Shown here piece by piece: positions 23,765 through 34,103 of a stretch of DNA of 64,000 bases (its first letter is position 1; every line of letters starts with the position of its first letter). The notes under the pieces were generated by a model that was given only the letters and a program-made list of their open reading frames with translations, was not told where the DNA came from and ran no database searches. Source of the DNA: Nyssa sinensis (lineage: Eukaryota; Streptophyta; Magnoliopsida; Cornales; Nyssaceae); NCBI GenBank assembly GCA_008638375.1, contig VIRR01000556.1, positions 62,001 through 126,000 on the forward strand. The letters run 5' to 3'. The position numbers and the translations under genes were made by a program.

Positions 23765-24894
23765 ACAAAAATTAGATATTCACATAATAATGCAGAAAGA
23801 AAGCAACTGCTGGTTTGTATTGAAGAGAAGAATTTGAACAGTTGTAACTCCTAGTTTGTATTGAAAGGATGAAATTTGAACATTGATAATTACTGGTTAG
23901 TATTAAAAAAAATGATAGAATGTAAGGTTATTTTGGTCAACACAATAAAAGTATAAAACAATTTTGAAGAAAACACCGTAAATACATTCATACATTTATA
24001 TGTAATATAAATATAGATATATAAAAAAAAGGTAGAAACAAGTTTTTTTTTTTTTTTGTGATAATTGTAATACTGATGGGGGAGATTTTGAGTTCTCCCT
24101 TATCTGGATTGGTGAGCTATGGATAGAGAGCGAGGGTTATCTGTGTTACGTTGAGCCTAAACATTATATCAAAATTCAAATTAATAAAAGGAAAATAAGG
24201 AATATTCAGAAGTGCATCACACAATTAATTAGTATATGATCCTTTTTTTTTTATTTTTACATTTCAAGAATTTTTTGTCATTTTATTGAGACCTTCGTTG
24301 CCTTGTTTCACGTGCACTGTTGCCATGATGCCATCATATATATGTATACATGATGGCATTATGTGTGTGTGTGTATATATATATATATATTTTAATTCAA
24401 TCATATATAAAATATATTTGTATATTTATTTATTAAATTTTATAACATAGTATCAAATAACACCCAATGCTCTTTAATAAGGAAAACAATAGACTTCTAT
24501 ACTTTAAAATAATTTTTTTAAATAATTTTAACTAAACACCCAATAAACTATTTTTTCATTATAAATTATTCTAATCCAAACAATTATAATTTATTCTCTA
24601 TAAATCATTCTACCATAATCTATTTCTATAATCCAAAGCTCTCCCAAAGTATCTCTTAGAAACAAAAGGGGAACAATAGAAACAAACAATATAGAACAAG
24701 GAAATGCCGTGCTCACAAACCAACGAGGCTGGACCTGCTCAAGCAAACAACCCGACAAGGCTGGACGACAAAAAGACACATATGGGGGACAAAATGATCT
24801 AACCACATTCTAGGATTTCTCATTAGTTGATCTAATTTGGATATTTTTTTGGGATCTTTGAGTGAAACTTTGACGGTATCCGTTAATCCGTGTT
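23765..24894. other. AT-rich intergenic DNA, no gene seen
   Basis: Contains a GT/AT microsatellite (gtgtgtgtgtatatatat, about 24364-24390). The segment 24800-24894 matches part of 12880-12990 (ggatttctcattag, gatctaatttgg), another member of the local repeat family. Confidence 0.4.
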
Positions 24895-25195
24895 CAAGGG
24901 TGGAATCAGAAAAAAAAAATAGAGGGGGCCAAAAAAAATTTTGAAAAAAAAATTTAGTTGGAATTTTGAGTTCGGTCAAAATTTTGGGGGTGAAATTGAA
25001 AGAAATTAATGTGGGCTAAAATTTTAAGTGATAAATGAGAGAAATAATAAGTAAAAATTAAATTGGATTAAAATTTTAGAATTAATTAATTTAAAAAATG
25101 TCAAAATTTTATATATATAAAAAATATTTCTAAATATTTAGGATGTGCTAGAGGTTGGCCTAACTTACCAGTCGTCCCGCCCTTGCCTATCTGAC
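24895..25195. mobile_element. MITE (301 bp) with CAAGGGYGG terminal inverted repeats
   Basis: Left end CAAGGGTGGAATCAG and right end, as its complement, CAAGGGCGGGACGACTGG form a short imperfect inverted repeat; the interior is AT-rich without ORFs and begins with a poly-A then GGGGGCC motif. The DNA on both sides (cattctaggatttctcattag ... gtttttattaccttaattac) is contiguous in the related copy at 12890-12990, which supports an insertion. No clear target duplication is visible. A second left end (AAGGGCGGAACCAG) lies at about 31600. Confidence 0.55.
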
Positions 25196-25239
25196 CACAT
25201 GACCAGTAATGTTGAAACAGAGTTTTTATTACCTTAATT

Positions 25240-26120
25240 ACCCTTAGGTCACGTATGATAATGTTTTTTGATTTCAGTTTTTAATTTAAAAAAAAAAAAA
25301 ACTGGTTTCTATTTATTTTTTATAAAAACAAAAATTGAAGACACGTTTGGTACAAAAGTAATGTTTTAAAAAAAAATAAAAATAAAAATAAACACATATT
25401 TAATAACGCCAGATAAAAGTATGGCATGATTTTTTGCTTTAGCTATTATACTTGATAAATTTGACTTAGAATATGCCATTCAATCTTATTTCCAGATTTT
25501 TCATCATATCAAATTGTATGATTCAGTGAAAGAGTTGCTTTGTTTAAAAGCTAAAAACGAATTAATTAAGGTATAATAATACTAAGAGCAGATTAAAATA
25601 GAAAATCAAATTGAAGTATTACCAGGCAAAACCATAAAAGTATGGGAGCTTCACTCCATCACGTAAGACTATACAGGTTTGATTTGTTAATTCTTAAAAA
25701 GATCTGTTAATGGATTACAAATGACCAATTTAAGATGAGTCTCTATTTCAGAAAATGGGACTCAATACCACTACGAGTCTGATTGATCAGGAAAGTGTCC
25801 GAATGCCTGAAGCAATTTGTCTATTGAAAGAGCAACAACATAAAGAGAGTTAAAAGAAAAGTGATAAAATTTGGTAACTAATAAGAATCGATAGGTAAAC
25901 CTCATTAAAGACGAGAGCCGCGCGTTCCTTCCGTCTTTGATTTCCATTTTCAAAATTTTTAAAAATCACTTTTTATCGTTTTCAATTTTTAGCCTAAATG
26001 TAAAAATGTTTTTAAAAAAATAAAAACGTAAACAAGCAATCAAACATGTTTTTTATTCTTATTTTCAAAAAAGTGAAAACAAAAACAAAAAATAAGAAAC
26101 GATAACGTTGCTAAGCGAGC
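25240..26120. repeat. Possible decayed DNA-transposon derivative
   Basis: Both ends are rich in gttttt/aaaaac-type sequence: left cacgtatgataatgtttttt-gattt, right, as complement, ttagcaacgttatcgtttctta. They are weakly inverted relative to each other and resemble ends common in plant MITE-like elements. No transposase and no target duplication were found, so the boundaries are a guess. Confidence 0.25.
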
Positions 26121-26293
26121 TCACTATTACAAAATTACTAACATCTTTTCATTTTTGGTGGGATACAAAAATTGGGACGCACGTGTCTTAAAGAACATGG
26201 AATCTACATGGTAGAGGGTTGTTAAGATTTTTATTTTTATCTGTATTCCGCAAGTATTTGGAATCAGTGGATGAGCCAGAGTGTGTAACACTG

Positions 26294-26549
26294 TAAAGAA
26301 ACAAAGGTAATAAATGGAAGAAAAATGTTTTCTTTTCTTAATTTTGGAGAAGGATCACATGTGGTATATTTATACATATTTTTGAGATAACCTCTATCTA
26401 TTACAAACATTTGAATTTATTTAAATTTACAAAGAGTTTTATCTCTGAGATTTGTTTTGGTGAACATATCCTTCATCTTGATCTGCTGGTTTGTGATCTT
26501 GATTTGATTGTTGAGCTTTATCCGTTTGTTGAGAATCGTTGTGCCATTA
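26294..26549 (-). repeat. 3' LTR of the copia element
   Basis: 256 bp. The pol reading frame runs through the polypurine tract into this LTR and stops near 26417. It ends TTTA and is followed (minus strand) by the target duplication CAGTG. Confidence 0.93.
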
Positions 26550-29500
26550 CGCCCCCTCAATCGCAATGGAAGCTCGTGGACATTGAGATTGGCTCGAAGG
26601 TGGCAGAAGCGAGTAGTAGGCAATGCTTTGGTGAATGAGTCAGCAAGTTGATCTGTGCTTGAGATGAACCGAACTTGGAGTTGACGTTGGGCAACCTGAT
26701 CACGCACAAAGTGAATGTCAAGTTGAATGTGCTTTGTGCGGGAGTGATAGAGAGGGTTGGCAGTGAGGTATGTGGCCCCCACATTGTCGCACCAGAGAGT
26801 TGAAGGAGTTGGACTGGAGATGCCGAGTTCGGTAAGGAGAGAGCGGAGCCACATAACTTCAGCGGTGGCATTGGCAACGGCACGATATTCGGCTTCGGTA
26901 CTTGATCGTGATACCGTGGGTTGTTTGCGAGAGCTCCAGGAGATGAGATTAGAACCAAGGTAGACACAATAGCCACTGACAGATTTTCTGTCGTCAGGAC
27001 AGCCAGCCCAGCCAGCATCAGAAAAGGCATGGAGTTCAGTAGAAGAGGTGCAGCAGATGAAAATGCCATGGTGGATGGTTTGTTGGAGATAGCGAAGAAT
27101 TCTTTTGACAGCGGTCTAGTGGTCCATTGTGGGACGCTGCATGAATTGGCACACTTTGCTAACGGCAAAGAAGATGTCAGGTCGTGTAAAGGAGAGGTAT
27201 TGGAGAGACCCAATTGTGTTGCGATAAAGAGTTGGATCACTGAAAGGGTCACCTTTGAAGAGGGATAAGTTGGCCGTGGTAGACATCGGGGTGTTGATCG
27301 GCTTGGCATAAAGCATATTGGTTTTCTTAAGGAGGTCAAAAATATACCGCTGTTGGGAGAGAAAAAGTCCACGATCATCATGAAGGGCTTCAATCCCTAG
27401 GAAATAGTGAAAAGGGCCAAGATCTTTGAGGGCGAAATCCTGCTGAAGAGATGTGATTATTGATTGCATAAGAGATTGGTGAGGCCCAGTTATGATGATA
27501 TCATCAACATAGATGAGAAAAAAGATGACTGTATGGGGAGACCTGAAAATGAATAAAAAGGTATCGGCCTTAGAGGCAGCAAAGCCCATATTGACAAGTT
27601 TGGTGCTGAGGTGGGAGAACCAAGCCTGAGGGGCTTGTTTAAGGCCATAAAGAGATTTGTGAAGGTGGTAAACATAGTCAGGGCGTGATGGATCAGTGAA
27701 GCCGGGGGGTTGGGCCATGTAAACGGTTTCTTGGAGGTTGCCATGTAAAAAGGCATTTTTAACATCAAGTTGGCGAATGGGCCAATTGTGTGACACGGCA
27801 AAAGAGAGAACAGTGCGAATGGTTTTGGGTTTTACCACTGGACTAAAGGTGTCATCATAGTCAATACCGGGTAATTGGTGAAAGCCTTTGGCAACAAGAC
27901 GGGCTTTGTAACGTTCGATGGACCCATCAGCTCATTTCTTGATACGGTAGACCCACTTACAGCCGACTAGGTTGATGTTGGGCTTTGGAGGAACGAGGAC
28001 CTATGTGCCATTGTTGAGTAAAGCTTGAAATTCCTCAATCATGGCTTGGTGCCAAAGGGGGCTCTTTGAGGCAATAGAGAAGCAAGTGGGCTCAATTTCT
28101 GTGGTCTCAGTGAGTAAGGCCCGCGGAGTAGGGGTCATATCAGGGGGAAGACATTTGGGCTTGTGGATGTGATTTTTGGAACGGGTGGTCATAGGGTGGG
28201 AGTTAGGTCTTGGGATATTGGGCTCGGTTGGAGTGTGGAATTGTGAGGAGGGATGTTAGGCCAGAGTTGGGAGAGTGGTTATGGGGGGGATAGTGGGCCA
28301 GAGTTAGGGTGGACGGGTTGGGAGAAGTGGCTCGGGTCAGGAGGGGGATCATTTGACGAAATGAAAGGGGAGCAGGGGAGGTCGGTGCGGCTGGAGAAAA
28401 AGGAAAAACAGGGGGAGCGTGGGACGATCGGGAAAATGAGAGAACAAGAGGCGATCAGGGTGGAGATGGCGACAGACAGAAAGAGGAAGGCAGCGGTGGG
28501 AGAGGGTGGTGTGAATCAGAAGAGGGAGGTGACACTGGTTGGAAGGGAAAACGGGTTTCATCGAAGACGACATGCCGGGAGATAAAGATGCGGCCAGTGG
28601 ATTGTTGCAGGCAACGATAGCCGCGATGGTGGGGGCTGTAGCCAAGAAAAATACAGAGATCGAAGCAGGAATCCATTTTGTAGGAGTTATATGGACGAAG
28701 GTAGGGCTAGCAGGTGTAGCCGAAGGTACGGAGAAAAGAATAATCGGGAGTTTGGTGGAAGAGGCGTTCAAGAGGGGTTTTGTTTTGAATGATGAGAGAG
28801 GGGAGGCGATTGATGAGATAGGTGGCAGTGGTGAAGGCGTCATCCCAATATTGGTGTGGGACAGAGGCAGCGGCCATAAGGGTGAGGCTAGTCTCAACGA
28901 TGTGGCGATGGCGGCGCTCGACAGACCCATTTTGTTCGTGAGTGTGGGGGCAGGACAAACGATGGAGGATGCCAGAGTTACGAAGATGCGATTGTAAGGC
29001 CCAAAATTCGCCTCCAAAATCAGTTTGGACAGCTTTGATTTTGCAATTAAAGTAGCGTTCGACTTGAAGTTAGAAGGTGATAAAGGTATGTTCAACTTTT
29101 GATTTTGCATCAATAGGGAATAGCCATATGAATTTAGAGAAATCATCAACAATGCTTAAGTAATATTTATTGCCATGAACAGATTCGGTGGGGTAGGGCC
29201 CCCATAAATCCAGAAATAACAACTCAAATGGAGTTGATGAAACAGAAGGTGACAAATGAAAAGGTAATTTATGACTCTTTCCTAATTGACAAGCATAACA
29301 AACTTGAAAATTTTTATTTAAGGTGACAGCTAGATGACGCTTGGAGAGGATGGCTTTCACGGTGCGTAGAGCAGGGTGCCCGAGGCGTGCATGCCATTGA
29401 GGAACTGAAACTCGTTCACCAAGGTAGGAAGCAGGACTGGTTGATGGAGATGTGAGAGCATACAGAGGATAAAGGCCATTGTTACTCGGTCCTTGGAGAA

Positions 29501-30823
29501 GGATAGCGCCTGAGGATTGATCCTTAACACAGAAAAAGGAGGGTTGAAATTCAAAATAAACGTTATTATCATTGGTGAATTGAGAAACTGACAATAAATT
29601 CTTTTTGATGTCAGGAGCATGTAAGATGTTTTTGAGAAAGAAATATTTTGAAGCGGATTAAAGAAGAAAAGAGCCAGTGTGAAGGATATTCAAACCTTGT
29701 CCATTGCCCACTTGAATTTGATCAGGTCCAGTATAGGGATCGGCATTGAGGGAAAGGTTGTGAAGACCGGAGGTGATGTGATGAGTAGCACCTGTGTCAA
29801 GGTACCAGTTTGGATCATAGGGAACTGTAGGAGATGGAGTAGGAGATGTGGGGGTGTGAGCGATGTGGGCTTGTGGAGTGGGGGAAGAAAAAGTGTGAAA
29901 ATTTTGGTCAAATCGATACCAACAAGTGGCAGCGGTATGGCCAATTTTGGAGCAGATTTGACAAGGTTGTCTGGTGGAATGGGATGGAGGGTGCGGGGAA
30001 GAATGGTGAAAGGCACGCCCCCTGCCTCGAGAGCAGCTACTATAATGAGGAGCACCACGATGGGAAGGAGAACCACGATGGCCGCGACCAGAGTAGGTGG
30101 TTGCAAGATTGGCCGAAGGTAAGGTGAAGTCAGTGGAGGTGTTTTATTGGTCAAGATGATTCTCATGAGTAAGGAGGCAACTATATAAATCATCAAGGGA
30201 GATGGGATCTAATCGGGTAGTAATGGACGTGACAAGTGAGTCATAGGAGGGGGGAGACCAGCAAGAAGATAGGAAGTGATTTCGGAGGAGCTAAGGGGAT
30301 GACTAATGGCAGAGAAAGTGTCTAAAAGTTGTTTGACTTTCATGAAGTAATCGGTTATGGTGAGGGATGCCTTTTTGAGAATTGAGAGTTGGAAACGAAT
30401 ACTAAGGATTTGGGCAGAGGAGGTGGAAGAGAAGGTCCTCTCTAAGGAGAGCCAGACATCGCGAGAAGTTGTAAGACCAACAACTTGGGTGAGAAGGGAT
30501 TCGGTGAGGGAAGATAGGAGGGCACTGAGAATGATTTGATCTTGTTGGGACCAGTGAATATAGTCAGGATTAGGAACAATGGTGGAGGCATTCGAAGAGG
30601 GAGAGATAGTGATTGGTGGGCAGGGAGTGGAGCCATCGAGGTAACCAAAGAGATTTTGACCACGGAGGTATGCGATTAACTGAGCCGGCCAAAGAAGATA
30701 GTTGTCGCGGGTGAGTTTGATTGTGATGAAATGATGGAGTTGGGTGGGGAGAATGGAAGTGGCAGCAGAGGGAGAAGAACTATTGGAGGAAGAATTGCTA
30801 GCAGACGGTACATTGGTGGCCAT
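26417..30823 (-). pseudogene. Copia gag-pol polyprotein, disrupted
   Basis: Minus strand. Gag starts at 30823 (MATNVPSASNSSS), includes the UBN2-like gag core (DNYLLWPAQLIAYLRG; LLAGLP), and shifts frame near 30252 in a C-run. A zinc knuckle CQICSKIGHTAATC lies near 29950; protease active site WYLDTGATHH near 29800; GAG-pre-integrase QWHARLGHPALR near 29380; integrase D (LFLDLWGPYP), D (QTDFGGEF) and E (NGSVERR); [23 protein letters not shown] and YVDDIIIT; RNase H ending DQLADSFTKALP. In-frame stops include sites near 30150, 29660, 29070 (TAA), 28003, 27935 and 27116-27118; the last three stand where Trp is expected (TGG to TAG or TGA). It cannot make a full polyprotein. The overlapping plus-strand ORFs are shadows. 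Confidence 0.92.
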
Positions 30824-30859
30824 GGATGAGAGACGTATGTCTTTGTGGCTCTGAAACCA

Positions 30860-31115
30860 TAAAGAAACAAAGGTAATAAATGGAAGAAAAATGTTTTCCT
30901 CTCTTAATTTTGGAGAAGGATCACATGTGGTATATTTATACATGTTTTTGAGATAACCTCTATCTGTTACAAACATTTGAATTTATTTAAATTTACAAAG
31001 AGTTTATCTCTGAGATTTGTTTTGGTGAACATATCCTTCATCTTGATCTACTGGTTTGTGATCTTGATCTGATTGTTGAGCTTTATCCGTTTGTTGAGAA
31101 TCGGTTGTGCCATTA
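30860..31115 (-). repeat. 5' LTR of the copia element
   Basis: 256 bp. The PBS follows its TTTA end with no intervening CA, which independently confirms that the LTR ends in TA. Confidence 0.93.
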
Positions 31116-31120
31116 CACTG

Positions 31121-31557
31121 AGCACAATGTTGTAAAAATGAAAACATTTTTTGAAAGAAATACTTTCAACATTGATTTAGGCAATTTGAGTCTATATTAA
31201 GGTCCTAAGTTCTAATTTCATTTAAAATGAGTCATCGACTATCGAAGAAGAGCTTATGAAAGGTGAAGTTCACTCGTGAGAAATAACAGCACAGCTTGAA
31301 GAAAAGATTGATCTAAGAAATAGGATCCATTTCTATATCAAACATGTGGGACTGGGAACAAAGAACATAGAAGAAAATGCATTGAAACACTTGAGAAATA
31401 GAGGTTGATGCTCTACTGGAGTTGCATACAAAATGAAGAACACAGAAGTAAAAGAAAACTAGAGCTTCAATGGAGCCCCAATGACCACTAATTCAGATTC
31501 TGCTGACAAATCCTCTCCACAAAACCCTTGTTTTGTTGAGTTGAGTATAGAAGAAAC

Positions 31558-31560
<3 letters not shown>
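31121..31560. repeat. Inverted copy of the 12.6-12.75 kb sequence
   Basis: The stretch 31165-31330 (gatttaggcaatttg, taatttcatttaaaatgagt, gaaaggtgaagttcac, aagaaataggatcc) matches the reverse complement of about 12600-12745 at many blocks. It is part of the locally spread repeat family, here in opposite orientation and split from its left part by the copia insertion. Confidence 0.55.

Positions 31561-31599
<39 letters not shown>
31560..31599. repeat. (AT)n microsatellite
   Basis: Run of about 20 AT units, ending where an AAGGGCGGAACCAG MITE-type end begins. Confidence 0.95.
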
Positions 31600-31602
<3 letters not shown>

Positions 31603-31679
31603 GCGGAACCAGAAGAAAAAAAATTAGGAGAGAAAAATCTTGTTTCATGTAAACTTTTTTGGGGGCTAGATTTACTTGT

Positions 31680-31749
31680 AAAAATATTTCTTTCTAAATC
31701 TTGCAAAAGAAAAATTTTTCTTTTGCAAGATTTAGAAAGAAATATTTTT
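31680..31749. repeat. Perfect 70-bp palindrome
   Basis: Two 35-bp arms with no spacer and no mismatch: left arm 31680-31714 (starts AAAAATATTTC, includes CTTGCAAAAG), right arm 31715-31749 its exact reverse complement; the centre is AAAAA|TTTTT. It could extrude as a cruciform or fold as a hairpin if transcribed. The adjacent AAGGGCGGAACCAG motif suggests a link with a foldback or MITE insertion. Confidence 0.97.
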
Positions 31750-33805
31750 TTTGTCAAGTTTTTTTTATTTTAATGGGTGGAATTAAAACAAAGAAACAAG
31801 AAAACTCCTCGACCAAAAACAAAGAAACTCTCAAATATCGAAATTAAAATATTATTAATAATTTGAACAATAAAACGTATTTTACATCATATTTATAAGT
31901 AAGACTATTAATAATTCGAATGGGACACTAACTCATTCTACTGATATAATTAAGAAACTATTAATAATTCCAACTCAATTTAGGAAACTGAAACATACAA
32001 GGAAACGGGTCAAAATTGGCAGTTTTCGGGGTCAAGCATGATTTTGCTTTTAACCGGCGTTGAAACTCTCTTATTGATGCATGAAATCAAAATTCATTTG
32101 TTCTATATCTGATATAAAACTATTTAGATTACAATTTCCTTCTCCATATGTCAAATTCGAGGAATAAGTTCTCCCCATGTCAAACTAAATGTCATTATAT
32201 TAAAGTCCAATCTACTTCGAAAATATTCTGTAATTCCTTAAAAAATTATCCATATATTATATACTCAATATTTTGTAGCTTTCTAGTATCTTAATAGGAA
32301 ATTTGTTTTCAGCTGGCCTATATGCCGCATTAAGAACTTTATGTATTCACAGGTTTTTCAAATGACCAAATTGTTGTTTTTGTCTTTGAATTTCATAAGT
32401 AATGGTTATTATAAAGGGAAGATGGAAGACTTGGAAATTGAGAACATAAAAAGATGATGTTGAAGTGGTTGAGGTGCACTAGATTTTAGTTTTGTGCATA
32501 ACTTCTTAGAAGTCATGTGATACAAGAAAGAGATACAAAGCATGCAACTAATTTTGTGTGAATGAAGAGTATATGTTGTCTGCAAGAATAATATTCAATA
32601 TATTAAGAAATAAAGTAAATGAGATAAGATATCAAAAAAATAAAAAAAATTGAACTCCAAAATCTTATTATAGCCTAATAGAAGAGAAAAAAGTCAGCCA
32701 AATCTTGCCATTGTATATTAGGTAAATTACACTGACATTTCTTAAAATTTATGACAATTATACTAATTTCTCTTGAAATTTTTGAGATTATAATAACTTC
32801 CCTTACTTTACTTGACAATATACAGATATTCTCTTTCAGTCAAATTTTTTTTTTAAATGACGAAATTATTCCTTTTATTTATTTATTTTTATAGTTTTTC
32901 AATTTTAACCAATTTTTTTAACTTTTTTTAAAGTTTTTTTATTATTTTATATAAAAATAAATTTAATGAAAATAACTTATTTTTTTATATAAAAATAAAT
33001 TTAATTAATATTTATTTGAAAAATGAAAAAAAAAATGATCAAAATTTAAAAAATTGAAAAAAAAAAAACATGAAAGGACAATTTTATCATTTTGAAAAAA
33101 AAACTAACTGGAGGAGGGTATCGGTATATTTTCAAATAAAATAGGGAAGTCAATATAATTTCAAAAATTTCAGAAGAAATTAGTATAATTGTCAAAAATC
33201 TCATTAGAGATCAATGTAACTTATCTTATATATTTTGGGTTGGGGTTCAATTCACTTGCAATTCTTTTATAATAAAAAATTAAAATTAATATAAAATTAT
33301 AAATACTATTACCAACTCGAATATTTGAAAATTTTAATTATAATATATGACTAAGATTTTATTTAAAAAATAACTTAAAAATTAATATTTTTGTTATAAG
33401 GCGAGTTTCGTTTCCAATGCGCCAACAAGATTCTTGGTCTCACTTGCAGAGAGTTTTTGGGGGAGTTGAAGAAAAGCTGCCTGCTTAATGGGCCGCACCG
33501 TGCCCTGTGTGGCCTTGACTAGGCCCAACCAAATCCAACTTATTTTTTTCATTTTCCAATTTTTCATTTTTAGTTTTGCAGTTTCTTGGCTGTGTTGGAT
33601 CGTACCTTAACGAGTCTTAATGGGTTGTGTTTGGGTTACAAGTAGGGTCGGGCTCATCCATGCTTTGCATATGGGCTGGGAGGGGCCGGCCCAACACAAC
33701 CTCCGAGCTAGGCCCAAATACGGCTTGACCTGTAATGAGTCATGTTGAGCTTGCCTCCTTCCCGATTTACACCTCTATTTGACAAATTGAAATAGGACTT
33801 TGTAA
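31750..33805. other. AT-rich intergenic DNA with one GC-rich repeat fragment
   Basis: No gene. Around 33475-33770 a GC-rich stretch (gggccgcaccgtgccc, gggtcgggctcatcc, ggggccggcccaacac) ends TTTACACCTCTA, a hAT-MITE-type end; its other end was not found. Around 32720-33210 a 'lacatt-caattatact-aatttc' stretch occurs in two inverted versions (32720-32840 and 33110-33225), suggesting a decayed element. Confidence 0.4.
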
Positions 33806-34095
33806 TAGAACTGTCAATGGATTGGATCTCAATCCGATCTGATTCATTAAGTTCGAATATAGTTTTAAAAATAGTGATCCGTGACTCGATCCAATCCGAA
33901 TTCGATTATTCCAAATATAAACGGACCAGATATGATATAGGTTGATCCGATCCTTTTATATATATATATATATATATTAAAATTAATATATTATACATAT
34001 TAAAATATATATATTTATATAATATATTAATTTTATTAATTTATATATATATATTATAATTTTAAACAGATCAGATTCGGATCGGCTGTGCCCTA
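33806..34095. mobile_element. hAT-type MITE (290 bp) with perfect 8-bp TSD CTTTGTAA
   Basis: Begins TAGAACTGTCAAT and ends ATCGGCTGTGCCCTA (complement TAGGGCACAGCC), short imperfect inverted ends of the hAT MITE kind, flanked exactly by CTTTGTAA (33798-33805 and 34096-34103). The interior holds GATCCGATCC/CAATCCGATCTGAT inverted motifs and an AT run, with no ORF. The 8-bp duplication is diagnostic of the hAT superfamily. Confidence 0.85.
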
Positions 34096-34103
34096 CTTTG
34101 TAA

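Larger units (their letters stand above)
26294..31115 (-). mobile_element. Full-length Ty1/copia LTR retrotransposon, minus strand, TA..TA ends
   Basis: 4822 bp, with LTRs at 26294-26549 and 30860-31115 (256 bp each) and a perfect 5-bp target duplication (plus-strand CACTG at 26289-26293 and 31116-31120). On the minus strand the 5' LTR starts TAATGGCACAAC and ends GTTTCTTTA, directly followed by a PBS (TGGTTTCAGAGCC, tRNA-Met type). The polypurine tract TTGAGGGGGCG abuts the 3' LTR. Domain order is gag, protease, integrase, RT, RNase H, as in copia. The LTRs differ by six transitions and two single-base indels by my count, so it is relatively young, but the coding region is broken (see the gag-pol entry). 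Confidence 0.95.

Noticed and set aside
26557..27393. 278-codon minus-strand ORF
   Set aside because: Alternative frame over RT/RNase H, while the true frame shows the RNase H motifs and continues from the YVDD-containing RT.
28349..29152. 267-codon minus-strand ORF inside the copia element
   Set aside because: Off-frame shadow of the integrase region; low-complexity Ser/Pro/Leu translation with no domain.
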